DNA from: an uncultured Flavobacteriaceae bacterium
GTDB taxonomy: Bacteria; Bacteroidota; Bacteroidia; Flavobacteriales; Flavobacteriaceae
Direction: 5' to 3'
Assembly (NCBI GenBank): GCA_947502975.1
Contig: CANNBV010000001.1
Coordinates: 620,001-684,000 of the forward strand
Length of the DNA stretch: 64,000 nt
Both the position numbers and the translations under genes were made by a program. Below the pieces are notes generated by a model. It saw nothing but the letters and a program-made list of their open reading frames with translations. It did no database searches and was not told the origin of the DNA. Shown here piece after piece: positions 41,986-50,151 of the stretch (position 1 is the stretch's first letter; each line of letters starts with the position of its first letter).

Positions 41986-42453
41986 TTACTTCCAGGTTTG
42001 CCCTTTAAGTTTCATCGCAGCCTTTAAAACATCTTTTTGACTAATTTGCCCTACAAGTTTGCCATTTTCTACAATTGGAAAACGTCTGCGTTTCGATTCG
42101 AGGAACTTCTTTGCAGCATCAAAAATATTCATATTGCCATCAATAGTTTCTACATTGTTTACCATGTGTTTCTCAATGGTTTGATCCTGCATAGGCATAT
42201 TGTAATAACGGCTTTCACTAATTTGTTTGATACAGTCTCCTTCAGAAATAATACCTACTAATTCGTGTTTTTCATTCACAACTGGACCTCCAGAAATTCT
42301 GTTTTTCACCAGTGCTTGCATAACGCTCTCTATGCTTTGATTAGAAGTAAAGGTTATCAAATTTCTCGTCATATAATCACTCACTTTAAGTGGTGTCGTG
42401 TCAGCTGTTGTGGATTGTTGTCTTCTCGACCCTTGAAAACTCTTAATTCCCAT
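41986..42453 (-). CDS. CBS-domain pair protein
   Basis: 155 residues containing two CBS domains: KVSDYMTRNLITFTSNQSIESVMQAL...GGPVVNEKHELVGIISEGDCI (about 23-75) and HMVNNVETIDGNMNIFDAAKKF...RRFPIVENGKLVGQISQKDVL (about 95-150). Paired CBS domains bind adenine nucleotides and usually regulate partners. It has no attached catalytic domain, so it is a stand-alone sensor. It lies 4 bp before the septoil-knot gene in the transcription direction, so the two may be one unit. Confidence 0.9.
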   Translation of the reverse strand: MGIKSFQGSRRQQSTTADTTPLKVSDYMTRNLITFTSNQSIESVMQALVKNRISGGPVVNEKHELVGIISEGDCIKQISESRYYNMPMQDQTIEKHMVNNVETIDGNMNIFDAAKKFLESKRRRFPIVENGKLVGQISQKDVLKAAMKLKGQTWK

Positions 42454-42580
42454 AATATTTAGTTTTTAGTAACTTTAAATATAGCTAAAAAAAAGTAGTT
42501 TTCCTAAAAGTGCATTTTTGGTTGAATATGGCATTTATAATTTACGTATTTTTATAAAAGCTAACAACTAAACTAAGATT

Positions 42581-44872
42581 ATGCTAAAAAAAGCTGTTGC
42601 AGTCTTACTTATATCACTTGCGATTTACTGGAGTTTTTCAGCAATTATACCAAGTAAAATTTCTACTATTGATGCTCCAGACAATCAGTTTTCAACACAA
42701 CGTGCACTTGTGCATCTTAAAGAAATTTCAAAAGCACCACATTATTTAGGAAGTGCATCTCATCTGGAAGTTCAAAACTATATTGTGAATGCACTTGAAG
42801 CATTAAGCATAGAAACAGAATTGCAAACAGATTATGCCATTGGTGAATGGGGCAATTTTTCAAAGCCCACTAATATTTTGGGTAGAATTAAAGGACGAGA
42901 AACAGGAAAAGCACTGTTGTTAATGTCTCATTATGATAGTCATCCGCATTCGTCTTTTGGGGCGAGTGATGCGGGTTCAGGTGTTGTTACAATATTAGAA
43001 GGTTTACGTGCTTTTTTAAGCAAAAATAAAACACCTAAAAATGACATTATTGTTTTAATTACTGATGGAGAAGAATTAGGTTTAAATGGTGCCGATATTT
43101 TTGTAAACAAACATCCTTGGGCAAAAGACGTTGGTTTGGCGGTTAATTTCGAAGCACGTGGTAGTGGAGGTTCTGGTATTATGTTTGTTGAAACCAATAA
43201 AGGGAATGCTAATTTGATTACAGGTTTTGTGGAAGCCAACCCGAAATACCCTTTGGCCAATTCACTGTTTTACAGTTTGTATAAGTTACTGCCTAATGAT
43301 ACAGATTTGACTAGATTTAGAGAAGATGTTGATATTGAAGGTATTAACTTTGCATTTATTGATGATCATTTTGATTATCATACAGCCTTAGATACTTATG
43401 AAAGACTGGACAGAAATACGCTTGAGCACCAAGGTCAATATCTTATGTCTATGCTTTCTTATTTCAGTGAGGCAGATTTAGATAAGTTAAAAAGTATAGA
43501 GGATGTAGTGTATTTTAATATGCCTTTTTTTAATATGCTCACCTATCCGTTTTCATGGATTTTACCAATATTTCTCTTTGCAGTTTTAGTTTTTATATTG
43601 CTAGTATCCTATGGTTTTAAAAGGCGCAGAATAGATCCAAAATCTGTTGGGAGAGGGTTTGCAGCGTTTTTTGTTGCACTTATACTATCGGTATTAGTTG
43701 GTATATTTTTGTGGAAATTAATGTTAGTGTTTTATCCAGAATACAGCGAGATGCTTCATGGATTTACATACAATGGTCACGCATATATCGCAGCATTTAT
43801 TTGCATAGCAATTGCATTATGTTTGTTAGTGTACAGTAAAGTGTATAAACCCGAAAACGCTGCAAGTTTAATAGTAGCACCACTATTTTTATGGTTAATT
43901 ATCTGTGGCGCAATAGCATTTAAATTAGAGGGCGCTAGCTTTTTTATTATCCCAGTGTATTTTGGGTTGCTCAGCTTTTTTGTGTTGTTAAGGCAGAAAA
44001 AACCGAGCCTTATCTTGCTTACGTTATTAGGCTTTCCTGCATTATTTATTTTTTCACCAATAGTACAACTACTACCAATCGGATTAGGATTAAATATGTT
44101 GGTGGCAACAACACTTCTTGTGGTTTTAGTGTTTGGGTTGTTAATTTCGATTTTTGCAGTTTTCAGACATAAAAAACGTTGGGGTTATTTATTCTTAGTT
44201 TTTGGATTGTATTATATGATAAGTGCACATATATCCTCAGATTTCACAAAAGAACGCCCAAAGCCAAATAGCCTGTTGTATGTTTTAGATGCTGATGAAA
44301 ATACAGCTAAATGGATGACTTACGATAAGTTATTAGATGATTGGACAGCTCATTTTTTTGATAAAAATTCCAAGGATACTTCAAATATTGCGTTTAGCAG
44401 TAAGTATAAGACTAAAATACAATTTGCAAAAAACACCGATGTTATAGAAATTCCTGAGCCTATTGTTGAAGTTACGAATGATACCATTATTGGTGATTTT
44501 AAATCGGTTGAGATTTGTATTACACCGCAACGTGAAGTGCAACGGATGGAACTTTTTGTAGATACAAGCTATGTGTTTCACGAATTTAAAATTAATGGAA
44601 TGGATGTAAAGAAAAACGAAGAAAACAAGGTGTTTAGTAAACGTAAAGGCAAAAGATTATTTAATTATTACGTTTCTAAAAATGAGCCTTTAGAAGTACA
44701 AATTACTGTACCAAAAGATCAAGACACAGAATTTTTGCTATATGAAGCTTCTTATGATTTATTGGATAATGGTATGTTGAATGTTCCAGACCGTTACACG
44801 AATATGATACCTAAGCCTTTTGTGTTGAATGATGCTGTTGTGGTGAAAAAGGTGGTAAAAGTTAACAATTAA
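42581..44872 (+). CDS. Membrane M28-family zinc aminopeptidase (Fxna-like)
   Basis: 763 residues. After an N-terminal anchor (AVAVLLISLAIYWSF), the M28 peptidase domain (about 40-300) has all two-zinc ligands: SHYDSHPH, ASDAGSG, TDGEELGLNGA, NFEARG and FAFIDDHFDYHT. A block of about seven to eight membrane helices (320-560) and a C-terminal beta domain follow, as in ER metallopeptidase/Fxna-type proteins. The catalytic part would face the periplasm and trim peptides there. Confidence 0.9.
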   Translation: MLKKAVAVLLISLAIYWSFSAIIPSKISTIDAPDNQFSTQRALVHLKEISKAPHYLGSASHLEVQNYIVNALEALSIETELQTDYAIGEWGNFSKPTNILGRIKGRETGKALLLMSHYDSHPHSSFGASDAGSGVVTILEGLRAFLSKNKTPKNDIIVLITDGEELGLNGADIFVNKHPWAKDVGLAVNFEARGSGGSGIMFVETNKGNANLITGFVEANPKYPLANSLFYSLYKLLPNDTDLTRFREDVDIEGINFAFIDDHFDYHTALDTYERLDRNTLEHQGQYLMSMLSYFSEADLDKLKSIEDVVYFNMPFFNMLTYPFSWILPIFLFAVLVFILLVSYGFKRRRIDPKSVGRGFAAFFVALILSVLVGIFLWKLMLVFYPEYSEMLHGFTYNGHAYIAAFICIAIALCLLVYSKVYKPENAASLIVAPLFLWLIICGAIAFKLEGASFFIIPVYFGLLSFFVLLRQKKPSLILLTLLGFPALFIFSPIVQLLPIGLGLNMLVATTLLVVLVFGLLISIFAVFRHKKRWGYLFLVFGLYYMISAHISSDFTKERPKPNSLLYVLDADENTAKWMTYDKLLDDWTAHFFDKNSKDTSNIAFSSKYKTKIQFAKNTDVIEIPEPIVEVTNDTIIGDFKSVEICITPQREVQRMELFVDTSYVFHEFKINGMDVKKNEENKVFSKRKGKRLFNYYVSKNEPLEVQITVPKDQDTEFLLYEASYDLLDNGMLNVPDRYTNMIPKPFVLNDAVVVKKVVKVNN

Positions 44873-44905
44873 TAAACTTTTAAGAGATTAAGTCCCAAAT
44901 TTTTA

Positions 44906-44913
44906 TAGTTTTG
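44906..44913 (+). promoter_or_regulatory. -7 element upstream of the TPR gene
   Basis: TAGTTTTG fits TAnnTTTG. The leader to ATG 45025 would be about 105 nt. Confidence 0.35.
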
Positions 44914-45024
44914 GACGTTAATTAAAATAAACAGACGATGAAATGAGCCTAACGACCATATTGGTTGTGTCAAAAATGTTTGTTGGCGAATTACATCTGA
45001 CCTTTTTTAAAAAAATTTTTACAG

Positions 45025-45738
45025 ATGAAACGAATTATGATGTTAGCAGTTTTCGCAATAACACTACAAATTGGTGCGCAAAGCAATGCTGAATTAATAA
45101 AACATTTTGAAGCATACAATAAGCAAATGCGAGCACAAGGTGATGTACAGGGTATGATTAATGCGATGACGCATTTAAATATTTTGGCGCCTTCAGAAGC
45201 GAGAAAAGACACTTTAGCTTATATCTACATGAGTGAAGGGAAATATATGCAATCGCTAAATACTATTGGGATAGATGCAAAGGTTGACGATTCTGATATT
45301 GCAGTTGAGGTAAAAGCGATGTCGCTTAAAGCGGTAAAACAGCCAGAACGCGCGTTGGTTCATTTTAATGAATTGTTTAAAAGAACGCCTAGTCCTGCTT
45401 TAGCTTATGAATTGGCAGAAATTAATATGCAATTGCAAAAGTTAGATGAGGCGTTGACGCATATTAATTATGGATTAGCTAATGCAAAACCAGATATGAA
45501 ACATGCGTTTTATGAGCAACAACAACCATATCAGGTAGAATTAAAAAGTGCATTTATGTATTTAAAAGCCTTGCAGTTGTTTCAAAAGGATAGAGAAAAT
45601 AACATAGATGCTGCAGTAGATATTTTAGATGACACATTAAAGGCATCACCTAATTTTAATTTGGTAAACCTTACCAAAAACGAATTGTTAAGACAAAAAC
45701 AAATAATGCAAGCGCAAACGGCGCAACCAAAGCAGTAA
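45025..45738 (+). CDS. Exported tetratricopeptide-repeat protein
   Basis: 237 residues. A signal peptide (RIMMLAVFAITLQIGAQ) is followed by degenerate TPR-like helix pairs: NAELIKHFEAYNKQMRAQGD, DTLAYIYMSEGKYMQSLNTI, AYELAEINMQLQKLDEALTHINYGL, AVDILDDTLKASPNF. No enzymatic motif. Probably a periplasmic protein-interaction scaffold. A terminator follows. Confidence 0.8.
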   Translation: MKRIMMLAVFAITLQIGAQSNAELIKHFEAYNKQMRAQGDVQGMINAMTHLNILAPSEARKDTLAYIYMSEGKYMQSLNTIGIDAKVDDSDIAVEVKAMSLKAVKQPERALVHFNELFKRTPSPALAYELAEINMQLQKLDEALTHINYGLANAKPDMKHAFYEQQQPYQVELKSAFMYLKALQLFQKDRENNIDAAVDILDDTLKASPNFNLVNLTKNELLRQKQIMQAQTAQPKQ

Positions 45739-45760
45739 TTTATTTGTAAATATAAAATGT

Positions 45761-45791
45761 AAAGGGTGTCATAATTTGATGCCCTTTTTTA
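45761..45791 (+). terminator. Intrinsic terminator after TPR gene
   Basis: GGGTGTCA (45764-45771) pairs with TGATGCCC (45777-45784) using two G-U pairs, followed by a T-tract. Confidence 0.7.
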
Positions 45792-45887
45792 TTTTAAAAA
45801 GTCGAAAAGTTTCAGGTTTTAACTTAGTAAAACTTGAGATTTGTAACTATGTCACTTCGTGTGATTTTGACTTTTTTGTTGAAATTG

Positions 45888-45924
45888 TACTTCGATTTCG
45901 CTCAGCAGATCTATCGAGAAGAAC
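45888..45924. repeat. Short imperfect palindrome (REP-like)
   Basis: TTCGAT (45891-45896) and ATCGAG (45913-45918) bracket TTCGCTCAGC, resembling short interspersed palindromes between genes. Only one copy was seen in the window. Confidence 0.3.
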
Positions 45925-45951
45925 ACTAAGAAGTAAAGCTTAAACCCATAA

Positions 45952-46470
45952 TTAATTTGGCCTTACAATGTTTTGACCATCCTTTTCTATTTTTTTGTTT
46001 AGCTGAAAGTTTAAATTAGAATACGAGATTAAAAGTGCTTTAACAGATGCTGCAAGTTCGGTTTTTGTGGTAGTACTTAATTGATAAGTCTCATCTAATT
46101 TGTAAAGCATATTTTCTACAATAGTGATTCTTGATAATACCGATTGTGTTTTTAGCGTATCAGGAATACCTTCTCGCAACTCTTTTAGCAGCTCAGGTAT
46201 GGCTTTCTTATCTTCATCAAAAAACGAAAAGTCAGTTTTTTTTATATTTTCGATAGCTGTTTTAAGTCGAAAGTAAGGTTGCCAAGGTTCGGCTAAAGCT
46301 TCAACTTTAGGGTCTATGGCAAACTCTAGATATTTTAATTTGGCAATATCAGCTTCGGTTAAATCATAGGTTTTGTTGGTTTCAGTTGTTGCTTCTGTTG
46401 GTTGTTGTTTTTTGTTACATGCCATAACTACAAAACAAAAACAGATAATTTTAAAATGCCTTAATACCAT
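45952..46470 (-). CDS. Lipoprotein of unknown function
   Basis: 172 residues. Lipoprotein signal FKIICFCFVVMACNKKQ (Cys about 18), a Thr/Glu-rich linker, then an all-helical body (DLTEADIAKLKYLEFAIDPKVEALAEPWQPYFRLKTAIENI...). No family recognised. Anchored in the outer membrane, probably facing the periplasm. It is divergent from the HupE gene. Confidence 0.75.
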   Translation of the reverse strand: MVLRHFKIICFCFVVMACNKKQQPTEATTETNKTYDLTEADIAKLKYLEFAIDPKVEALAEPWQPYFRLKTAIENIKKTDFSFFDEDKKAIPELLKELREGIPDTLKTQSVLSRITIVENMLYKLDETYQLSTTTKTELAASVKALLISYSNLNFQLNKKIEKDGQNIVRPN

Positions 46471-46560
46471 AGGTTGTTCAATTTTTGGTGCTAGCCATGC
46501 AAATATATATTTTATGTTTTGATTAATTGTATATTTGGTACACCCTAAAATCTAATTAAA

Positions 46561-47148
46561 ATGTTTGATGATTTTCTTTTTAATGTAGAGTACGGCATGA
46601 AGCACGTACTAGATATCAACGCCTACGATCACGTTTTATTTTTAATGGTGCTCACTATTCCATATTTATTTAGAGATTGGAAACGTGTGTTGTTATTGGT
46701 GTCATTATTTACGCTTGGGCATACGTTGTCTTTGGTATTGGCGGCTTATGATGTAGTTACTGTTAGTGGGACCTTAGTTGAATTTTTAATTCCCATAACA
46801 ATATTGATTGCTGCCATTTATAATGTGTTTACGGCTGGTAAAGGCGCGCAAAAAGAACGTGTTGGTGTGTTGTTTATAACCACTTTGTTTTTTGGATTGA
46901 TTCATGGACTGGGTTTTGCAAGAGAGTTTCGCATGTTATCTGACGATTCAGATAATAAACTAGCACTACTTTTAGAATTTGCTTTGGGTATTGAGATCGC
47001 ACAAATAATTATTGTATTTGTCGTATTGTTTTTGGGATATTTGATACAAACCATTTTTAGGTTTTCTAAGCGCGATTGGGTTATGGTGATCTCATCCGTT
47101 GTCATTGGATTGGTGATTCCTATGTTGTTGAATAGTGAGTTTTTGTAA
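46561..47148 (+). CDS. HupE/UreJ-family membrane protein
   Basis: 195 residues with six membrane helices. The family signature is present: G-x-x-H-x-L-D-I-x-A-Y-D-H-V-L-F at the N-terminus (GMKHVLDINAYDHVLF), LFTLGHTLSLVLA, and FGLIHGLGFA in the fourth helix. These His/Asp residues resemble a metal path; relatives are nickel/cobalt-associated permeases. Actual substrate unknown. A -7 box TATATTTG lies at 46530-46537. Confidence 0.88.
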   Translation: MFDDFLFNVEYGMKHVLDINAYDHVLFLMVLTIPYLFRDWKRVLLLVSLFTLGHTLSLVLAAYDVVTVSGTLVEFLIPITILIAAIYNVFTAGKGAQKERVGVLFITTLFFGLIHGLGFAREFRMLSDDSDNKLALLLEFALGIEIAQIIIVFVVLFLGYLIQTIFRFSKRDWVMVISSVVIGLVIPMLLNSEFL

Positions 47149-47152
47149 TAAA

Positions 47153-47845
47153 ATGATTAAATATTTAGTGTTGATTATTTGTTTTCTATTTGTACTAGGT
47201 TGCACCAGTAAAGGTCAAATCAATACTTTCGAGGCTATTTTAGGGAAGTCGAATGCAGATGTGTTAACCTATTTAGTTGATGATTTTGAGAATGATTTTT
47301 TACAAAAGCAATACCCTAACCTAACTATTGAAGAAGCATATGTTCAATATCTTATTGAACTAGATAATGATATGAGTGGTAACTGGAAAAAACCATCTAT
47401 TAGTAAAAGAATAATACTTGATAAGAATAATCTTAAATATCAAATATATGCTCTGCCGGATTCAGTATGGCTAGAGACAAATCAAGATGAAATGCTTATT
47501 AAAGGAGATACTGCTACTGTTAAGACTAGATGGAAATATATAAATGAGAAAGGGAGTTTTGATTATGCATTTGATGAGTCTTCTATTTCAAGAAATGAAC
47601 CTAAGGATATTGATTCGTTACTAAATATCAGAAAAAAGTATATTGACATAAATTATGTAGGAAAGTATAGAAAAGCACTTAAGGCTATATCTAAGAATAA
47701 TAAGTTTGTTAAAGAATATATTGATTATACTGATGCTGTAGGAAACATAGATCCAAGAATGATAGCGGGTAAAATGTTAATGGCAAAAGTTGATGTTTCT
47801 GACTATTTTATCAAGAGATTGATTATTACCGAGATAATCTATTAA
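47153..47845 (+). CDS. Lipoprotein of unknown function
   Basis: 230 residues from ATG 47153; a GTG at 47135 in the same frame would overlap the HupE stop and disrupt the signal sequence. Signal IKYLVLIICFLFVLGCTSKG has a lipobox Cys at 17. The rest is charged and helical, with no recognised family. It follows HupE by 4 bp, so the two are probably co-transcribed. Confidence 0.7.
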   Translation: MIKYLVLIICFLFVLGCTSKGQINTFEAILGKSNADVLTYLVDDFENDFLQKQYPNLTIEEAYVQYLIELDNDMSGNWKKPSISKRIILDKNNLKYQIYALPDSVWLETNQDEMLIKGDTATVKTRWKYINEKGSFDYAFDESSISRNEPKDIDSLLNIRKKYIDINYVGKYRKALKAISKNNKFVKEYIDYTDAVGNIDPRMIAGKMLMAKVDVSDYFIKRLIITEIIY

Positions 47846-47920
47846 TCAGTTTTGTGTAAACTTTAACGCCCAATTGATTGTATTTACAACATGAACCTGT
47901 TATTTTCGTTATAGTGTTTT

Positions 47921-48032
47921 GCGTTAGGGATTGAGCGATTGTTGGAGCTCCTCGCAGAGAGCGACTCGTGAAAGCCTGACCCGAGCACGGATGTTTAAAA
48001 ACTGTTCTAATGTATCATCGCGGGTAACGCCC
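47921..48032 (+). repeat. Interspersed ~112-bp repeat, copy B
   Basis: Same element and orientation as 1262-1374. The 5' ~65 bp differ at only two positions and the 3' GGGTAACGCCC end is identical, with a diverged middle. The GACCCGAG box can pair with the CGCGGGT end to give a stem-loop. It ends 11 bp before the ATG of the dCMP deaminase gene, so it would sit in the 5' leader of that mRNA. Confidence 0.8.
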
Positions 48033-48043
48033 AAATAAAATTA

Positions 48044-48475
48044 ATGCAAGACGAAAAACAATTAAAATACGACAAGGCTTATTTGAGAATTGCGCAGGAA
48101 TGGGGAAAGTTGTCGTACTGTAAGCGTAAACAGGTTGGTGCGATTATTGTGAAAGATAGGATGATAATTTCGGATGGTTATAATGGTACGCCAACGGGTT
48201 TTGAGAATTTTTGTGAGGATGATGAGGGGTATACCAAATGGTATGTGCTTCATGCTGAGGCCAATGCAATTTTAAAGGTAGCAGCATCTACACAATCCTG
48301 TAAAGGCGCTACGTTATATATTACGCTTTCGCCATGTAAGGAGTGTAGTAAGTTGATTCATCAGGCTGGAATTGTAAAGGTGGTTTACAATAAGGCCTAT
48401 AAAGATGATTCTGGTTTAGAATTTTTAAAGCGTGCTGGGATACATTTACAATTAATTGAAGATTTAAGAGCTTAA
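48044..48475 (+). CDS. dCMP/cytidine deaminase family protein
   Basis: 143 residues. Zinc-dependent deaminase motifs: LHAEANAIL (zinc His, catalytic Glu) and SPCKECSKLI (two zinc cysteines), with YNGTPTGFENFCED typical of dCMP deaminases. It converts dCMP to dUMP for thymidylate synthesis, or a related deoxycytidine substrate. Its stop codon overlaps the next gene's ATG by one base (TAATG), indicating translational coupling. Confidence 0.92.
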   Translation: MQDEKQLKYDKAYLRIAQEWGKLSYCKRKQVGAIIVKDRMIISDGYNGTPTGFENFCEDDEGYTKWYVLHAEANAILKVAASTQSCKGATLYITLSPCKECSKLIHQAGIVKVVYNKAYKDDSGLEFLKRAGIHLQLIEDLRA

Positions 48476-50067
48476 TGCATTTTGATAAAAAATATTTGCC
48501 TTTAATACTTGGTGTAGCCATTGCTGCTGGTGTTTTTATTGGTGGAAAACTAAATTTTGCCGACGCGCCCGATCGTTTGTTTACATCCAATAGTAAAAAG
48601 GATAAACTGAATAGACTCATTGATTACATTGAATATGATTATGTAGACGATATTAATACAGATAGTATTGTTGATGTTACGGTGAATGGTATTTTAGAGA
48701 ATTTAGATCCGCATTCGGTATATATCCCAAGGGATGATATGGAACGTGTTGCTGAAGAAATGCGTGGTAATTTTGTGGGTATTGGCGTGAGTTTCTATAC
48801 GTATAAAGATAGTATTGCTGTAATTAGAGCTATTGAAAACGGACCGAGTGCCAAAGCTGGTATTAAAGGCGGTGATAGAATTGTAATGGCAGATAGCGAT
48901 ACGTTATACGGCGATGCATTACAAGATGGTGAGCTGGTAAAAAAACTAAAAGGGCCTTTAAATACTAAAGTAGAATTGAAAGTGTACCGCAAGGGAGAGC
49001 CTGAATTATTAACGTTTAAGGTGAAGCGCGGTAAAATCCCTATTAAAAGTGTAGATGCATCTTATATGTTAACTGAGAAGTTAGGCTATATTAAAATTAA
49101 CAAATTTGCTGAGTCTACGTATAAAGAATTTAAAGACGCCTTGGATAAATTAATAGAGCAAGGTGCTACACAAGTGACTCTAGATTTAAGGGATAATCCT
49201 GGTGGAAGACTGGATATTACTGAGCAAATTTTAGACGAATTTTTAGAAGATGATAAACTCATTTTATTTACTAAAAATAAGCGAGGTGATATCGAAAATA
49301 GTTATGCAACCAGCAAAGGTGATTTTGAAGATGGTGAAGTATTTGTATTGATTGACGAAAACTCTGCATCTGCTAGTGAAATTGTTGCAGGCGCATTACA
49401 AGATAATGATAAAGGCACTATTGTGGGGCGTCGTTCTTACGGTAAAGGTCTAGTACAGCGAGAAATGGATTTGGGTGATGGCAGTGCGGTGCGTTTAACG
49501 GTATCTCGCTATTATACGCCTACAGGACGTTCTATTCAGCGTCCGTACGATAAAGGTAATAGCAGAGCATATTATGAAGATTATTACACCCGCATAGAAA
49601 ATGGAGAACTTTCGGATGGTACTAAAATAGAAGTTGCAGATTCCTTAAAATTTACAACACCAAAAGGAAAAATAGTTTATGGCGGTGGTGGTATTATTCC
49701 TGATGTATTTGTTCCTGTAGACAAATCTATGAATAACGAAACACTTAGATACCTAAGGCGTAGAGGTGTGATTAGTTATTTTGTGTTTGAAAACTTAGAA
49801 AAAGATCGTGCGATTTACAAAGATTATCAAAGACAAGATTTTATAGATAATTTTGAGATAACCGATGATATGGTGTTAGAGTTTCAAGATTATTTAAATG
49901 TGAGAACAGGTTCTAATATTACCTTTGTGGCCTATCATGAAGAGGTAAAACACTATATAAAAGCAACATTTGCTGACCAACTTTTTGGTGAAGGCGCTTT
50001 CGAGGAAATCATTAATCAGCGTGATATTATGATTGATGAGGTGATTCGATTGAGTGTGGGAGAGTAG
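48475..50067 (+). CDS. S41-family C-terminal processing peptidase
   Basis: 530 residues. N-terminal membrane anchor (YLPLILGVAIAAGVFIGG), then a PDZ domain (about 95-185; GNFVGIGVSF, GPSAKAGIKGGDRIV). The S41 catalytic core has Ser in DENSASASEIVAGAL and Lys in GRRSYGKGLVQ, forming the Ser-Lys dyad. The last ~100 residues are helical. It degrades or trims proteins from the C-terminus in the periplasm. Coupled by a one-base overlap to the deaminase gene. Confidence 0.94.
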   Translation: MHFDKKYLPLILGVAIAAGVFIGGKLNFADAPDRLFTSNSKKDKLNRLIDYIEYDYVDDINTDSIVDVTVNGILENLDPHSVYIPRDDMERVAEEMRGNFVGIGVSFYTYKDSIAVIRAIENGPSAKAGIKGGDRIVMADSDTLYGDALQDGELVKKLKGPLNTKVELKVYRKGEPELLTFKVKRGKIPIKSVDASYMLTEKLGYIKINKFAESTYKEFKDALDKLIEQGATQVTLDLRDNPGGRLDITEQILDEFLEDDKLILFTKNKRGDIENSYATSKGDFEDGEVFVLIDENSASASEIVAGALQDNDKGTIVGRRSYGKGLVQREMDLGDGSAVRLTVSRYYTPTGRSIQRPYDKGNSRAYYEDYYTRIENGELSDGTKIEVADSLKFTTPKGKIVYGGGGIIPDVFVPVDKSMNNETLRYLRRRGVISYFVFENLEKDRAIYKDYQRQDFIDNFEITDDMVLEFQDYLNVRTGSNITFVAYHEEVKHYIKATFADQLFGEGAFEEIINQRDIMIDEVIRLSVGE

Positions 50068-50151
50068 CGAGAATATACTGCTGATGTCTTCAACCTAGAT
50101 GTATTACATTAGATTACTTATCTTTAGTAACCTGTATCTAATTTGTAATCA

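Noticed and set aside
47135-47153. GTG start for the lipoprotein after HupE
   Set aside because: It would put SFCNK in front of an otherwise perfect lipoprotein signal and overlap the HupE gene; ATG 47153 preferred.
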